From: Peptococcaceae bacterium
Lineage (GTDB): Bacteria; Bacillota; Peptococcia; Peptococcales; Peptococcaceae
DNA length: 27,921 nucleotides
Assembly (NCBI GenBank): GCA_019420345.1
Contig: JAHZHI010000017.1
Location: 1 to 27,921, forward strand
Direction: 5' to 3'
Shown here: positions 1 through 8,217 of the stretch, one piece after another
Position numbering within the stretch: the first letter of the stretch is position 1
Layout: each line of letters begins with the position of its first letter
The notes under the pieces: generated by a model
Database searches by the model: none
Seen by the model: the letters and a program-made list of their open reading frames with translations, nothing else
What the model was told of the DNA's origin: nothing
Made by a program: the position numbers and the translations under genes

Positions 1-3
1 AGA

Positions 4-39
4 AAACCCTATTTTGGCAAAAATGCCAAAATAGGGTTT
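4..39. terminator. Long perfect hairpin downstream of the envelope operon
   Basis: A perfect 16-bp stem (arms 4-19 and 24-39) closes on a 4-base loop. It lies beyond the hairpin at 52-75, downstream of the last gene of the minus-strand operon. Read on the minus strand, the second arm ends in a run of four T. It could be a second, backup terminator, or the terminator of a plus-strand gene ending to the left of the window. Seen directly; the role is inferred. Confidence 0.55.
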
Positions 40-51
40 ATCTACAGTCTG

Positions 52-77
52 AAAGGTCGCCTATCGGCGACCTTTTT
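52..77. terminator. Rho-independent terminator
   Basis: A 10-bp GC-rich stem (52-61 with 66-75, loop TATC) is flanked by T-runs: five T on the plus strand and a shorter A/T flank on the other. It sits about 40 bases past the stop codon of the kinase gene that closes the minus-strand operon, so it most likely ends that transcript and may work in both directions. Confidence 0.7.
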
Positions 78-115
78 AAATAGTATAATGCAAGAAAAAC
101 GCTCCTTTGCATTTG

Positions 116-1450
116 TTATGATTCTACCGTATTTCCTCCAGGGCTATTGGGAAATAGTAACATGATTTCAAAAATACCATTTCGATTGATAACTTTACAT
201 TTCCCGCCCATTTTTTGCATCATATTTCGGATACTCTGAATGCCAATTCCTGTACTTTCAACATCTTTTTCCTCAGAGCGTATAGAGTTCCAAAAACGTA
301 TTCCTATCCAATCATTATTGTCGATAAATGAAATTCCAATAGGAAAATTTTCATCCGCATATTTTATAATATTAGAAGCAATATTATCCATAATGCGAAC
401 AATACATTCTGTTGAAATACATACTTTTTTTTGAGGCCAATGAGGTTTAAATGAAACATTAAAGCCGTTTTGTTCTAAATAAGCAATTGTTTCTGAGATC
501 GTATCATAAAAGATTGTTTCAATCCATTCATCATCTTCTAATTCGATATTTGTTTCACTGCTCACTAAAGCATATTCAAAAAGGTGATCTGTGAGTTGTT
601 TCAAACGACGTGCTTTTAAATCGATCTTTTCTAAATAATGTTCTTGCTGTGCGTAATCTTGATATGCACCTTTCTTTAATATTTCAGTGTACAAAATAAT
701 AGATGTTATTGGTGTTCGCAAATCATGAGACATTTCTGTAATCATTCGCTGATTTTCTCTTACCAGTTCTCCTTCTTTTAAAATAAGTTTGTGAAAAGAA
801 AGTCGCATGTTTTCAAGTCCACTGGCCAGAGTCGCTATCTCATCGTTACCTTTTACTGTGATTGGGTAGTCTAAACTTCCGCCTTCAAGGATATCAATTT
901 CATCACTCAACTGTGCTAAATACGACATTTTCTGACGAATACCTAGCAAAACAAGTAAAATAAAAGTGCAAAAGCATAAAATTAATTCTGCTATAAAGGC
1001 ATAATTATAAAATTGATAAGTGTAAGGGCCAATGATTGAAACAAAAACATCACCATCAGTAAGTTGAACTGAAAAATATTCTTCTAGCGGGTAATTATCA
1101 ATGGCAATTTCATTTTCCCATAAATCCTGGTCTGGAAATTTTGAATCAAACAATATATAGTTGTCTTTTATTACTTGCAGATATAGGATTCTGTTTTGTT
1201 TGGCCCACGCCCATAATTTGTCATCATCTTTAGAACTTATAGATTGTTCATTAATATATTGCTGCATTTCATCTATTTTTTCAACATCTCGCCTTTCAAT
1301 ATAGTTTGTCTTTTCAAGATAATGCGTTATAACGGTATTGCTTGCATAATCTATTGCCAAAAATAATAAAAAAGACACGAATGCTGAGAAGATTAACAAT
1401 CGAAAAAGTTGCATATACAAAGAATCGCGTTTAATCTTTGTCAGTGTCAA
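116..1450 (-). CDS. Sensor histidine kinase, last gene of the Dlt-like/phospholipid operon
   Basis: This 444-residue membrane kinase would sense an envelope signal and phosphorylate the regulator encoded just upstream. Visible parts in order are transmembrane segment 1 (about 15-34), an extracytoplasmic sensor region of about 115 residues, transmembrane segment 2 (about 150-171), a HAMP-like linker (about 172-225), a dimerisation helix with the phosphoacceptor in SHDLRTPITS (His242), an N-box around DNIASNIIKYAD, and a G-box STGIGIQSIR. The sensor domain is not recognisable by eye; its size resembles small PAS/Cache folds. The start overlaps the end of the regulator gene by 20 bases, so the two are translationally coupled. 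The kinase family is certain; the stimulus is unknown. Its place in the operon suggests the pair controls the lipid and surface-modification genes. Confidence 0.93.
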   Translation of the reverse strand: MTLTKIKRDSLYMQLFRLLIFSAFVSFLLFLAIDYASNTVITHYLEKTNYIERRDVEKIDEMQQYINEQSISSKDDDKLWAWAKQNRILYLQVIKDNYILFDSKFPDQDLWENEIAIDNYPLEEYFSVQLTDGDVFVSIIGPYTYQFYNYAFIAELILCFCTFILLVLLGIRQKMSYLAQLSDEIDILEGGSLDYPITVKGNDEIATLASGLENMRLSFHKLILKEGELVRENQRMITEMSHDLRTPITSIILYTEILKKGAYQDYAQQEHYLEKIDLKARRLKQLTDHLFEYALVSSETNIELEDDEWIETIFYDTISETIAYLEQNGFNVSFKPHWPQKKVCISTECIVRIMDNIASNIIKYADENFPIGISFIDNNDWIGIRFWNSIRSEEKDVESTGIGIQSIRNMMQKMGGKCKVINRNGIFEIMLLFPNSPGGNTVES

Positions 1451-2144
1451 ATTTATACCCCTTCCCCCATACTGTTTTAATGTATGTCAGATTCTTAGGA
1501 TCTTTCTCTACTTTTACGCGCAGCTTTCTAATGTGAACCATTACGGTGCTGTTGCAAGAATAAAAGTACGGTTCGTCCCAAACATTTTCATAGATCTTCT
1601 GAGCCGAAAAAATCATTTTAGGATGTTTCATAAGCAACAATAAAATATGATATTCAATGTCTGACATTGTTATTTCTTTATCTGCAAGGTAAACGGAATT
1701 GAAAGATTTATGTATCTTTATTTCTCCACTTGATATCCATTCTTCCGCGTCTGTTTCATTATTAACACGGCCAAGATAAATATTGTAACGTCTAACCAAT
1801 GCTTTTACCCGGCCTAGGAGTTCTGCGTAAGAAAATGGTTTAGGGAGATAATCATCTCCCCCGGCCATTAATCCGATTAATTTATCTGATTCCTGGGCTT
1901 TGGCAGTAAGGAAAAGCACCGGAACATTAGAATACTTTCGTATTTCTTCGCATGTTCGTAATCCACTAATACCTGGCATCATTATGTCAAGAATAACCAA
2001 ATCAGTTTCTTCTGACAGAAGTTCCAATCCGCGTTTTCCATTTTCTGCTTCTTGGATAATGTAATTTTCGCTTTCAAGAAGTATTCGTATACTTTCTCGG
2101 ATATCTTCATCATCTTCAATTAATAAAATGGTTCCATTATTCAT
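1431..2144 (-). CDS. OmpR/VanR-family response regulator
   Basis: A DNA-binding response regulator. The receiver domain (about residues 5-115 from the ATG at 2144) has the acidic pair EDD, the phosphoacceptor aspartate in LVILDIMMPG (Asp53), the conserved Thr in LFLTAK and Lys in LPKPF. The C-terminal winged helix ends in the typical IKTVWGKGYKF strand. The ATG at 2144 is chosen because the protein then begins four residues before the first beta strand; a GTG at 2156 in the same frame is possible. The gene overlaps the end of the phosphatidylserine decarboxylase gene and the start of the kinase gene, so all are probably one transcript. Its likely target is the direct-repeat promoter at 9759-9810, which would make the operon self-controlled; this is inference. 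Confidence 0.92.
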   Translation of the reverse strand: MNNGTILLIEDDEDIRESIRILLESENYIIQEAENGKRGLELLSEETDLVILDIMMPGISGLRTCEEIRKYSNVPVLFLTAKAQESDKLIGLMAGGDDYLPKPFSYAELLGRVKALVRRYNIYLGRVNNETDAEEWISSGEIKIHKSFNSVYLADKEITMSDIEYHILLLLMKHPKMIFSAQKIYENVWDEPYFYSCNSTVMVHIRKLRVKVEKDPKNLTYIKTVWGKGYKFDTDKD

Positions 2145-2974
2145 TTTGATTTCCACACTCTCTTCCAGGCGCGTACCCTAGGATATCAGCTTGATGAACA
2201 GGTATTTCTTTATAAAAAGCATCTTCTAATTTATTGCTTATGGTTATTTTATTGGCTTGAAGTAAAATAATAATTGTTGATCCGCCAAAAGCGAAAAAAC
2301 CTTTTTCTTGTAAGCCTTCAACGTACATTTTATGAGGATAGTTGCAAATCTTTCCTATCATTAATGCGCCAACTTCCATCTGGACAACATCTCCAAACTT
2401 TGAGGAGCGAATAATTTCATAGGATCGACAATTTTCGGTGTATACTGGGCGACTTCCATAAGCAATAGGACGTACACAATGTAGTATGCCGTTAATCTGT
2501 CTGGTTGCCGAAGCTTCTCCGCTACAAGAATAACTATATCTGTGATAATGTTGGGGCGTCATTCGAAAGATCAAACAAAAACCATTGATATATTTATTTG
2601 CAAGTGTTGGATCTCTTAAAAGCTGCGAGATATCGTATGTCGCATTTTTAATTTTAAAAATCTTATCTGAGGAGATCTTATGAATGCTAAGCCATCCGTC
2701 ACAAGGACTAATCAGTTGATCTTCTTCATATTTTAATAATTTATCTTGGCGTTTTCTAGTAAAAAAAATCATTAAAAGAATGATACGGACCTAAAGAATA
2801 TTCTCGCATATCTATTTGATATTTTTTTATAAAAAATGGTACCATCCATGCAGATGCACGGCTATCAAGAAAAAGGCTGCACCATTTTGAAAACCAAGGT
2901 TGCGTCAAAACTTTTAAACAACCTCGGCCTGGAATGGTTGAATATAGAAAATTAATAATTGCGGTTTCTTTCAT
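2137..2974 (-). pseudogene. psd: Phosphatidylserine decarboxylase, interrupted by a one-base frameshift
   Basis: This enzyme converts phosphatidylserine to phosphatidylethanolamine. It is made as a proenzyme that cleaves itself to form a pyruvoyl group. The product is split over two frames: 72 residues ending in SFNDFFY-stop, and 211 residues starting MIFFTRKRQ. Joining SFNDFF to TRK restores the family motif. The break lies in a run of eight T on the coding strand (plus-strand 2761-2768), where seven would keep the frame. Family features present are the aspartate of SPCDG, the histidine region MTPQHYHRYS, and the cleavage motif FGGST near the C-terminus (Ser165 of the second part). The first ATG overlaps the synthase stop as ATGA. 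The second frame starts with its own ATG at the junction, so coupled translation of two pieces cannot be excluded. A sequencing indel, slippage or real inactivation are all possible. Confidence 0.88.
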
Positions 2975-3621
2975 TGTATATTCAGTCCTACACTTACTAA
3001 CAAAATAACAAACTCGGCAACACCCGTAAAGACTAATGCAAGTTTTCCGGCAAAATAGGGCTTTTTAATATGAATTGGCAGAACAAAAGCAATAGCGGTT
3101 AATGCTATCACTGTTATCAAAACGTTCTGACCATTAATGTGAGGATTTCCTGCCGCTACAAAGGCAAGTGGTTGAATTAAAGCTGCTGATGTGACAGGAA
3201 GTCCAAGATAATATTTACGTTTGCCCGTATCATGCTTTTGACGCTCTTCCTCCATCACATTAAAATATGCCAAGCGAATAAGTCCGCACAATGCATAGAG
3301 TCCAGCAATGATCATTGCTATTTTACTTTGATTACAAGCTTGATAAACCAATAACGCTGGTAAGACACAGAAACAAATTAAATCACTTAATGAGTCAATC
3401 TGAACACCAAATCTTTTTTCATTTTCGGTACGATCTTTCGTTGAAGCAATCATACCATCAAACATATCACAAAGCCCTGCAACCATTAAACAAATTAAAG
3501 CGGTTCTGAACTCTCCTGCAATAACTTGAACAATACCAAATAGTCCAGTCAACATTCCAAGATACGTAAGTATTACTGTATAATTGTAGTATCCACAAAG
3601 TTTAAATTTATTTTCGCTCAT
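2971..3621 (-). CDS. pssA: CDP-diacylglycerol--serine O-phosphatidyltransferase
   Basis: An integral membrane enzyme that makes phosphatidylserine from CDP-diacylglycerol and serine, feeding the decarboxylase gene directly downstream. The 216-residue product carries the CDP-alcohol phosphotransferase signature spread over GLCDMFDGMIAS and FGVQIDSLSDLICF, with the metal-binding aspartates D..DG...R...G...D...D partly visible (the usual arginine lies in the KDRTENEKRFG segment). Several hydrophobic helices follow to the C-terminus. The open frame extends to 3768, but that extension runs inside the upstream gene in another frame. The ATG at 3621 has a GGTGA ribosome binding site and gives the normal family length. 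Serine as the alcohol is inferred from pairing with phosphatidylserine decarboxylase. The gene overlaps that neighbour by ATGA. Confidence 0.88.
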   Translation of the reverse strand: MSENKFKLCGYYNYTVILTYLGMLTGLFGIVQVIAGEFRTALICLMVAGLCDMFDGMIASTKDRTENEKRFGVQIDSLSDLICFCVLPALLVYQACNQSKIAMIIAGLYALCGLIRLAYFNVMEEERQKHDTGKRKYYLGLPVTSAALIQPLAFVAAGNPHINGQNVLITVIALTAIAFVLPIHIKKPYFAGKLALVFTGVAEFVILLVSVGLNIQ

Positions 3622-3650
3622 ATTTTCACCATCACTTTCAAAAATATACA

Positions 3651-4223
3651 TTAAGATACTGCTGCGGCAAAGAAGATACTGTACGCTAGAATACACCATG
3701 GTTTGCCAATGATTATAATCATTATAAAACGCCATGTTGTCATTTTTGTGATTCCGGTAAAATAACAAAGAAAATCATCTGGGAATAAAGGCAATAGCAT
3801 TGCGAGAAACAACATTGTTGAAAATGATTTGCTTTTTGCCGCCCATGAACTCCAACGTTCATAACGTTTTCCTCGAAACATTTTTGTCACAAGGGTTTGT
3901 CCGAAAGTCCGTGCTAATAAAAACGCACAAATAGAGCCAAGAGATATACCAATATAATTACACCAAAATCCTCCAGCCCATCCAAATAATACCCCTCCAA
4001 CCGCACAACCAAAAAAACCCGGTAAGACTGGTAAAACAACTTGAGCCGCCTGAATGAGTGTTAGAATAATTGGTCCTAAAGCGCCAAACCCATTGATGTA
4101 TTCTCGTAATGATGCTACAGAATTGAATTGCCCATCAAAATAGGCCTTTAATAGAAAAAGACATAGACCTATGCAAAAAACCATTAGCAAAATGGTTGAC
4201 CAAGTCTTCCATTTAATTGTCAT
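3651..4223 (-). CDS. TVP38/TMEM64 (VTT-domain) membrane protein
   Basis: A 190-residue polytopic membrane protein. The segment VLPVLPGFFGCAVGGVLFGW followed by a glycine-rich helix and FLLARTFG is the core signature of the VTT/SNARE-associated family, which includes DedA and TMEM64. Members are linked to lipid scrambling, undecaprenyl-phosphate recycling and envelope homeostasis. About five hydrophobic segments are visible: residues 10-27, 47-68, 70-105 as a re-entrant region, 135-153, and 165-187. A strong site GGGGTGAAAG precedes the ATG at 4223. It lies between the surface-acylation genes and the phospholipid genes, so moving a lipid across the membrane for one of these pathways is a reasonable inference. 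Substrate unknown. Confidence 0.82.
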   Translation of the reverse strand: MTIKWKTWSTILLMVFCIGLCLFLLKAYFDGQFNSVASLREYINGFGALGPIILTLIQAAQVVLPVLPGFFGCAVGGVLFGWAGGFWCNYIGISLGSICAFLLARTFGQTLVTKMFRGKRYERWSSWAAKSKSFSTMLFLAMLLPLFPDDFLCYFTGITKMTTWRFIMIIIIGKPWCILAYSIFFAAAVS

Positions 4224-4227
4224 ACTT

Positions 4228-5232
4228 TCACCCCACTGAGATGCTTTCTTTTTTATCCATTTCTTTTAAGACTTCTTTCACTTTTTTCTTATATTCCTTA
4301 GCCTGAGTATTCCATAACTCAAAATTCTTTTCATGATGATGATCGGTGAAATCGTACATTACGTTCAATTTTTTTCCTAAAAAAGCAGTTGTTTTTTCGG
4401 CACCACGCAAATTTAAGTGATCTCCGTTATCTAGGCTGTCATGTTTCCAATCAATTTTCATTGTATCAACTTGAACGTTTAAATCGATATATGGTAATTT
4501 TTTCTGACGGGATAGTGATTTAAGTGCATTGTGTTTTTCATAGTTATAGTTCATGGGGGATGGCGCGCTGACAAGCATAAGATCAATGTTGTTGCGTTCG
4601 CAAAGATTTTGAATTTGATCTAAGTAGTACTCGCAGTTGCTTGAAATTTTTGCCAACCCATTTGTTTTTTGCATGTATTCACCGCCAGAATAGGGTGCAA
4701 TTAAATCGCGTAGAACAAAGCCTTTGTAGTCCAAACGCGCAAAACGTTTTTTACTAAAATATGTTTTCCAAATATCATGATAGGCAATTGCTGGGCAATA
4801 ATAATTTACCATCGTTGTTAACGTATCACTCAAGCCGCTCAGACCTTTTCTTTCCCGAAAAATGGTGTTTGTTTCAAGAACTACAACTTTAGGATGTTGT
4901 GTTTTAAGGGCTGATTTTAACATATAATAGGATTCTTGAATATTTTGCGCAGATTGTGTAGCAGAATAGGAAGATATCCCATATTGATTCCAAAGTTGCA
5001 TAGGTGAAAAAGAACAATAACTTAAACTATCACCTAATAATAGAACATCTAATGTCTGCGGCGACTCATTTTGCAGTTCAACAATGGCGCGGCATCGATC
5101 CGGAAGACGCTCCGGATGATGACGAACTTCACGCAGTACAAGATGTGATCCACCCAAAATGCTTCCTGCAATTAAAGCTATAAGAAGACAACAACTAATA
5201 ATTTTTTTGAACGTGCTATTAAAATCCCGCAT
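4228..5232 (-). CDS. DltD-like SGNH-fold membrane-anchored protein
   Basis: A 334-residue protein with one N-terminal hydrophobic anchor (about 10-30) and an extracytoplasmic SGNH-hydrolase-like domain. Block I is VLLLGDSLSYCSFSP (Ser69) and the C-terminal Asp-His pair is NGDHLNLRGAEK (Asp271, His272). MSAPSP-like block III is seen as LVSAPSPMNY. In Dlt, alginate acetylation and related pathways such a protein works with an MBOAT partner to place the acyl group on the extracellular acceptor. Here it directly follows, and overlaps by 14 bases, the MBOAT gene, supporting the same role. It differs from ordinary DltD in its GDSLS motif and shorter length, so I do not assign the dltD name. The acceptor could be teichoic acid, a glycan or a lipid. 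Confidence 0.82.
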   Translation of the reverse strand: MRDFNSTFKKIISCCLLIALIAGSILGGSHLVLREVRHHPERLPDRCRAIVELQNESPQTLDVLLLGDSLSYCSFSPMQLWNQYGISSYSATQSAQNIQESYYMLKSALKTQHPKVVVLETNTIFRERKGLSGLSDTLTTMVNYYCPAIAYHDIWKTYFSKKRFARLDYKGFVLRDLIAPYSGGEYMQKTNGLAKISSNCEYYLDQIQNLCERNNIDLMLVSAPSPMNYNYEKHNALKSLSRQKKLPYIDLNVQVDTMKIDWKHDSLDNGDHLNLRGAEKTTAFLGKKLNVMYDFTDHHHEKNFELWNTQAKEYKKKVKEVLKEMDKKESISVG

Positions 5233-6808
5233 AAATCAAATCCACCTGTTGATAACCGTATCCGTAAGCGCCAAAAATCGTTATTGAAAGTATTAAAAAG
5301 CTAAACAATATAGAGCGAGAGATGAGAGGCATTTTGATCAAGGTATCGTTAGAAATTATATTTCTTTCACGCAAACAGCCGACTAATGCTACGATCCCTA
5401 CGCCCATAATAACAGCCTGAAAATCTCCAACATCTAGTCCCAATTGAAATAAAGAACCATCAAAAAGTTTGTTTATCATTGGTTTCTGGAAAATACTTGT
5501 AAACATTTCAATGCCTGCTTTTAATCCCTGCGCTCTAAAAAATAGTTCACCAACAACAATAATTATCCAAGTTTTTACTATCTGCATCAGTTGCCAGTAA
5601 GATGCTTTGTCGTTGATATGAAATAATACTATGATTCGTTCTCGCACAGGATCAAAGGCTGCACTTAATAATAAAATGACAAAATAGTACATCCCAAAAA
5701 ATATATAATTCCAATTAGCACCATGCCAAATCCCATTGATCAGCCAAACCGGAAATAAGCTAATAGCTGTTACCCCCAGGCGAGTAACATATTTACTCAA
5801 ATGTTTGCGACCAAACCGATTCCAATTCTTTACGAATTGAGAAGTTGACACTGGGAAAAAAATATATGTTTTTAACCACATGCCCAAGGTAATATGCCAA
5901 CGGCGCCAAAATTCAGCTGCATTTTTAGAAGCAAAAGGTTGTTTAAAGTTTTCGGGCAAATCCACACTAAAAATTTTCCCGGTTCCAATAACAATATCCA
6001 TGCAACCTGAAAATTCCATATAAAGTTGTACTGTATAAGCTATTGCTGCGATAACAACAATGGCACCACTATATTGATGATAATTATCAAATACATTTCC
6101 CACCAACACATTTAGTCGATCTGCAATAATGATTTTTTTGAACAATCCCCATAGTATTCGAAGAATACCCAGGCGCAAATTATTCTTGCGAATAGGCGCT
6201 CCGCTAAATAGTTGATCGCCCGTTTGATGAAACATACTAATAGGACCTTCCATAATTTGTGGAAAGAAAGCGAGATATAATGCTAATTTTCCTAAATGCT
6301 GCTGTGCTGGAATTTTTTCCCAGTACACATCTACAATATAACTAATGGCTTGTAGTGTATAGAATGAAATGCCAATTGGAAGGATTATTTTTTCAATAGA
6401 AAAATTACTTTGCCAACCCAAACTTGTCAGCAGGGTATTAATATTTGTAAAGAAAAAATTTGAGTATTTCAGATAGCCTAATATAGCTACAAGTGTAAGA
6501 ACGCCTCCGGCAAGAACAAAACGTTCTTGCCTTTGAAAGGTTTCTTTTATGGTGTGTTTTTCATCTTGATTTGCTTGTAAGAGTGCCAAGTCTCTTTTTT
6601 CTTGCAATTGCATCAAGCAAATTCCAATATAGTGTATGAATAAGGTTGTTCCAATTAGAATCAGCACAAGTTTACCGCTGAATGAACAGAAAAATAAAAA
6701 GCTGGCAATGAGTAAGATCATCCAACGATATTTTTGCGGTGATAATTGATAAGAGATTATTACCAGCGGCAAAAACAACAATAAATAAAGCGGTGTATTG
6801 TATGCCAT
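5219..6808 (-). CDS. MBOAT-family O-acyltransferase (DltB/AlgI-like)
   Basis: A 529-residue membrane-bound O-acyltransferase with about 11 hydrophobic segments. Family hallmarks are ILPIGISFYTLQAISYIVDV (141-160), PQIMEGPI (183-190), PENFKQPFASKNAAEFWRRW (285-304) and the catalytic histidine in INGIWHGANW (His362). The line around MEFSGCMDIVIGTGKIF is closer to AlgI/PatA-type proteins than to textbook DltB, although the operon partner is a carrier protein as in Dlt. The likely job is to take an acyl or aminoacyl group from the phosphopantetheine carrier on the cytoplasmic side and pass it across the membrane to the SGNH partner or acceptor. It starts 4 bases after the carrier gene stop and overlaps the next gene. 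Substrate is inferred from neighbours only. Confidence 0.9.
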   Translation of the reverse strand: MAYNTPLYLLLFLPLVIISYQLSPQKYRWMILLIASFLFFCSFSGKLVLILIGTTLFIHYIGICLMQLQEKRDLALLQANQDEKHTIKETFQRQERFVLAGGVLTLVAILGYLKYSNFFFTNINTLLTSLGWQSNFSIEKIILPIGISFYTLQAISYIVDVYWEKIPAQQHLGKLALYLAFFPQIMEGPISMFHQTGDQLFSGAPIRKNNLRLGILRILWGLFKKIIIADRLNVLVGNVFDNYHQYSGAIVVIAAIAYTVQLYMEFSGCMDIVIGTGKIFSVDLPENFKQPFASKNAAEFWRRWHITLGMWLKTYIFFPVSTSQFVKNWNRFGRKHLSKYVTRLGVTAISLFPVWLINGIWHGANWNYIFFGMYYFVILLLSAAFDPVRERIIVLFHINDKASYWQLMQIVKTWIIIVVGELFFRAQGLKAGIEMFTSIFQKPMINKLFDGSLFQLGLDVGDFQAVIMGVGIVALVGCLRERNIISNDTLIKMPLISRSILFSFLILSITIFGAYGYGYQQVDLIYAGF

Positions 6809-6811
6809 ATG

Positions 6812-7039
6812 TTACTCTGCTTGAAGCCGCGAAATCATCGCTTGCATAGAAGCCAAGGAATTAAAATTTTCTGGTACCATTTCTTTTGCTTCGATCCGAA
6901 TATCAAAAACGGTTTCTAGTTCTGCAATTAGACTTACGATGGCAAATGAATCTAAAATCTGATTACTGATTAATGCTGTTTCATTTTCCCAAGCAATACT
7001 GTCGTCAAGTTCCATTAATACGTTTAAAAGATTATCCAT
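6812..7039 (-). CDS. Acyl/aminoacyl carrier protein (DltC-like)
   Basis: A 75-residue acidic four-helix carrier protein. The phosphopantetheine attachment serine is Ser31 in the motif ILDSFAIVSLI, which resembles the DSF motif of DltC rather than the DSL motif of most fatty-acid carriers. The N-terminus is very acidic (ELDD, WENE). A strong ribosome binding site AGGAGG lies 7 bases before the ATG, inside the end of the decarboxylase gene, with which it overlaps by 8 bases. It should carry the amino acid activated by the adenylation enzyme (8214-9734) and hand it to the MBOAT. A phosphopantetheinyl transferase is not in the window and must be supplied elsewhere. Confidence 0.9.
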   Translation of the reverse strand: MDNLLNVLMELDDSIAWENETALISNQILDSFAIVSLIAELETVFDIRIEAKEMVPENFNSLASMQAMISRLQAE

Positions 7040-8217
7040 TTCTTTCCTCCTGACTCATATTCAACGTCCATGTTTCTATATTATTGCGTATTAATTTCCA
7101 ACCATTCTCTTTGCTGTAAAGTAAAATTTTTGGAAGAGCATGACTTAGAAATAATGACATTCCTTCGGTCATGGTATAGGCTCCTGCAATTTTAAAAACC
7201 AACACATCATTGTTAAAAAGTGTGTATTCATATTTTTGCACTAAAATATCATTGGTCGTGCAAAGCGCGCCGCATATGCACCATGGTTTTGATTTTTTTC
7301 CTGCTCTTCGCGATAAAACATGAAAATATGGATGATACATCCCGCGAATTTGCCCATTATAATGCAGATGATGCATACCACCATCTACGATGGCATAATT
7401 TGAATCCTCAGTTGACTTTGTATCGATGACACGTGTAAGATATGTACCGCAATCTGAGGTAAATGCACGTCCCATTTCTAAGGTAACATGTCCGCACCAC
7501 GTCATATCAGCAATTGCTGAGCAGATCTTTTTTTAGTTCTTCGATCATTTCATTATTCTTGCCTTGGAAAAGTGGAACAGCAAGCCCTGGACCAAATTCT
7601 AACGCATCAAACTGAAATCCATAGGGTTCATTAATCTTTTCTAAAAAATGATCTAGATACATCAATTCAGACAATGTTTTTTCAATACGTTTTTGAGTTC
7701 CAGAAAAATAATGAAGTCCTTTTATATTTATAAACGGCCATTGTTCTCTGCTTTCTATGAGTTGAAAAATTGTTGTTTCATCCATTCCAAATTGATTGCC
7801 GCTGCTTAACCGTAATAATACATTTACGGTTTGATGATGTTCGTTGCTCCATGCACCAACCAATGCAAATTGCTGCGGTGATTCTATACTGACAAGGCAG
7901 GCCCCATCATAATAATCCAGAATGCGAAAAATATCTTTTTTTCTTTTTAAAACGCCAGATATTAGAATTTTATGCGCAGGAATGTTATGTGTTCTGCAAA
8001 TTTCAAATTCACCAGGTGAACATACTTCAATCCGATCCACAAATTCTGCGATGGGCGTCACGAGAAACGGATTGGCTTTCATCGCAAAACATAATCCAAT
8101 GCGATCAAGAGTATATTTTTTAAACGCTGTAATAGTGGATGAAAGTTGATCAGTATCGAAAATATACATTGGTGTTTCGTATTGCATTAATACGTCTTCA
8201 AGTAATGCATTGTTCAT
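7032..8217 (-). pseudogene. PLP-dependent decarboxylase (carrier-bound aminoacyl type, BtrK-like), frameshifted
   Basis: An alanine-racemase-fold decarboxylase encoded in two frames: 236 residues (8217-7507), then 157 (7505-7032). The N-terminal part holds the PLP lysine in CFAMKANP (Lys47), GLHYFSGTQ (His169) and GPGLAVP (209-215). The C-terminal part holds the cysteine/aspartate motif ALCTTND and GAY. Removing one A from a seven-A run (T run at plus 7527-7533) joins the frames through KKICSAIADMTW into VTLEMGR, as expected of an intact protein of about 395 residues. DGGMHHLHYNGQ and CGALCTTNDIL resemble the exosortase-associated and BtrK-type decarboxylases, recalled from family knowledge, more than housekeeping LysA. 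BtrK removes a carboxyl from glutamate bound to a carrier protein, giving GABA-carrier. The location between adenylation enzyme and carrier fits that chemistry. Confidence 0.85.

Noticed and set aside
2137..2974. Programmed ribosomal frameshifting in psd
   Set aside because: The change needed is to skip one base (+1), while T-runs favour -1 slippage; a plain homopolymer indel is simpler, particularly as two other genes show the same kind of break.
3622..3768. N-terminal extension of the phosphatidylserine synthase reading frame
   Set aside because: It overlaps the VTT gene out of frame, has no ribosome binding site, and encodes no family sequence; ATG 3621 gives normal length.
7032..8217. 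Housekeeping diaminopimelate decarboxylase (lysA) for the split PLP enzyme
   Set aside because: DGGMHHLHYNGQ and ALCTTND fit carrier-linked decarboxylases better than LysA, and the context is a carrier-protein operon; LysA activity cannot be fully excluded.
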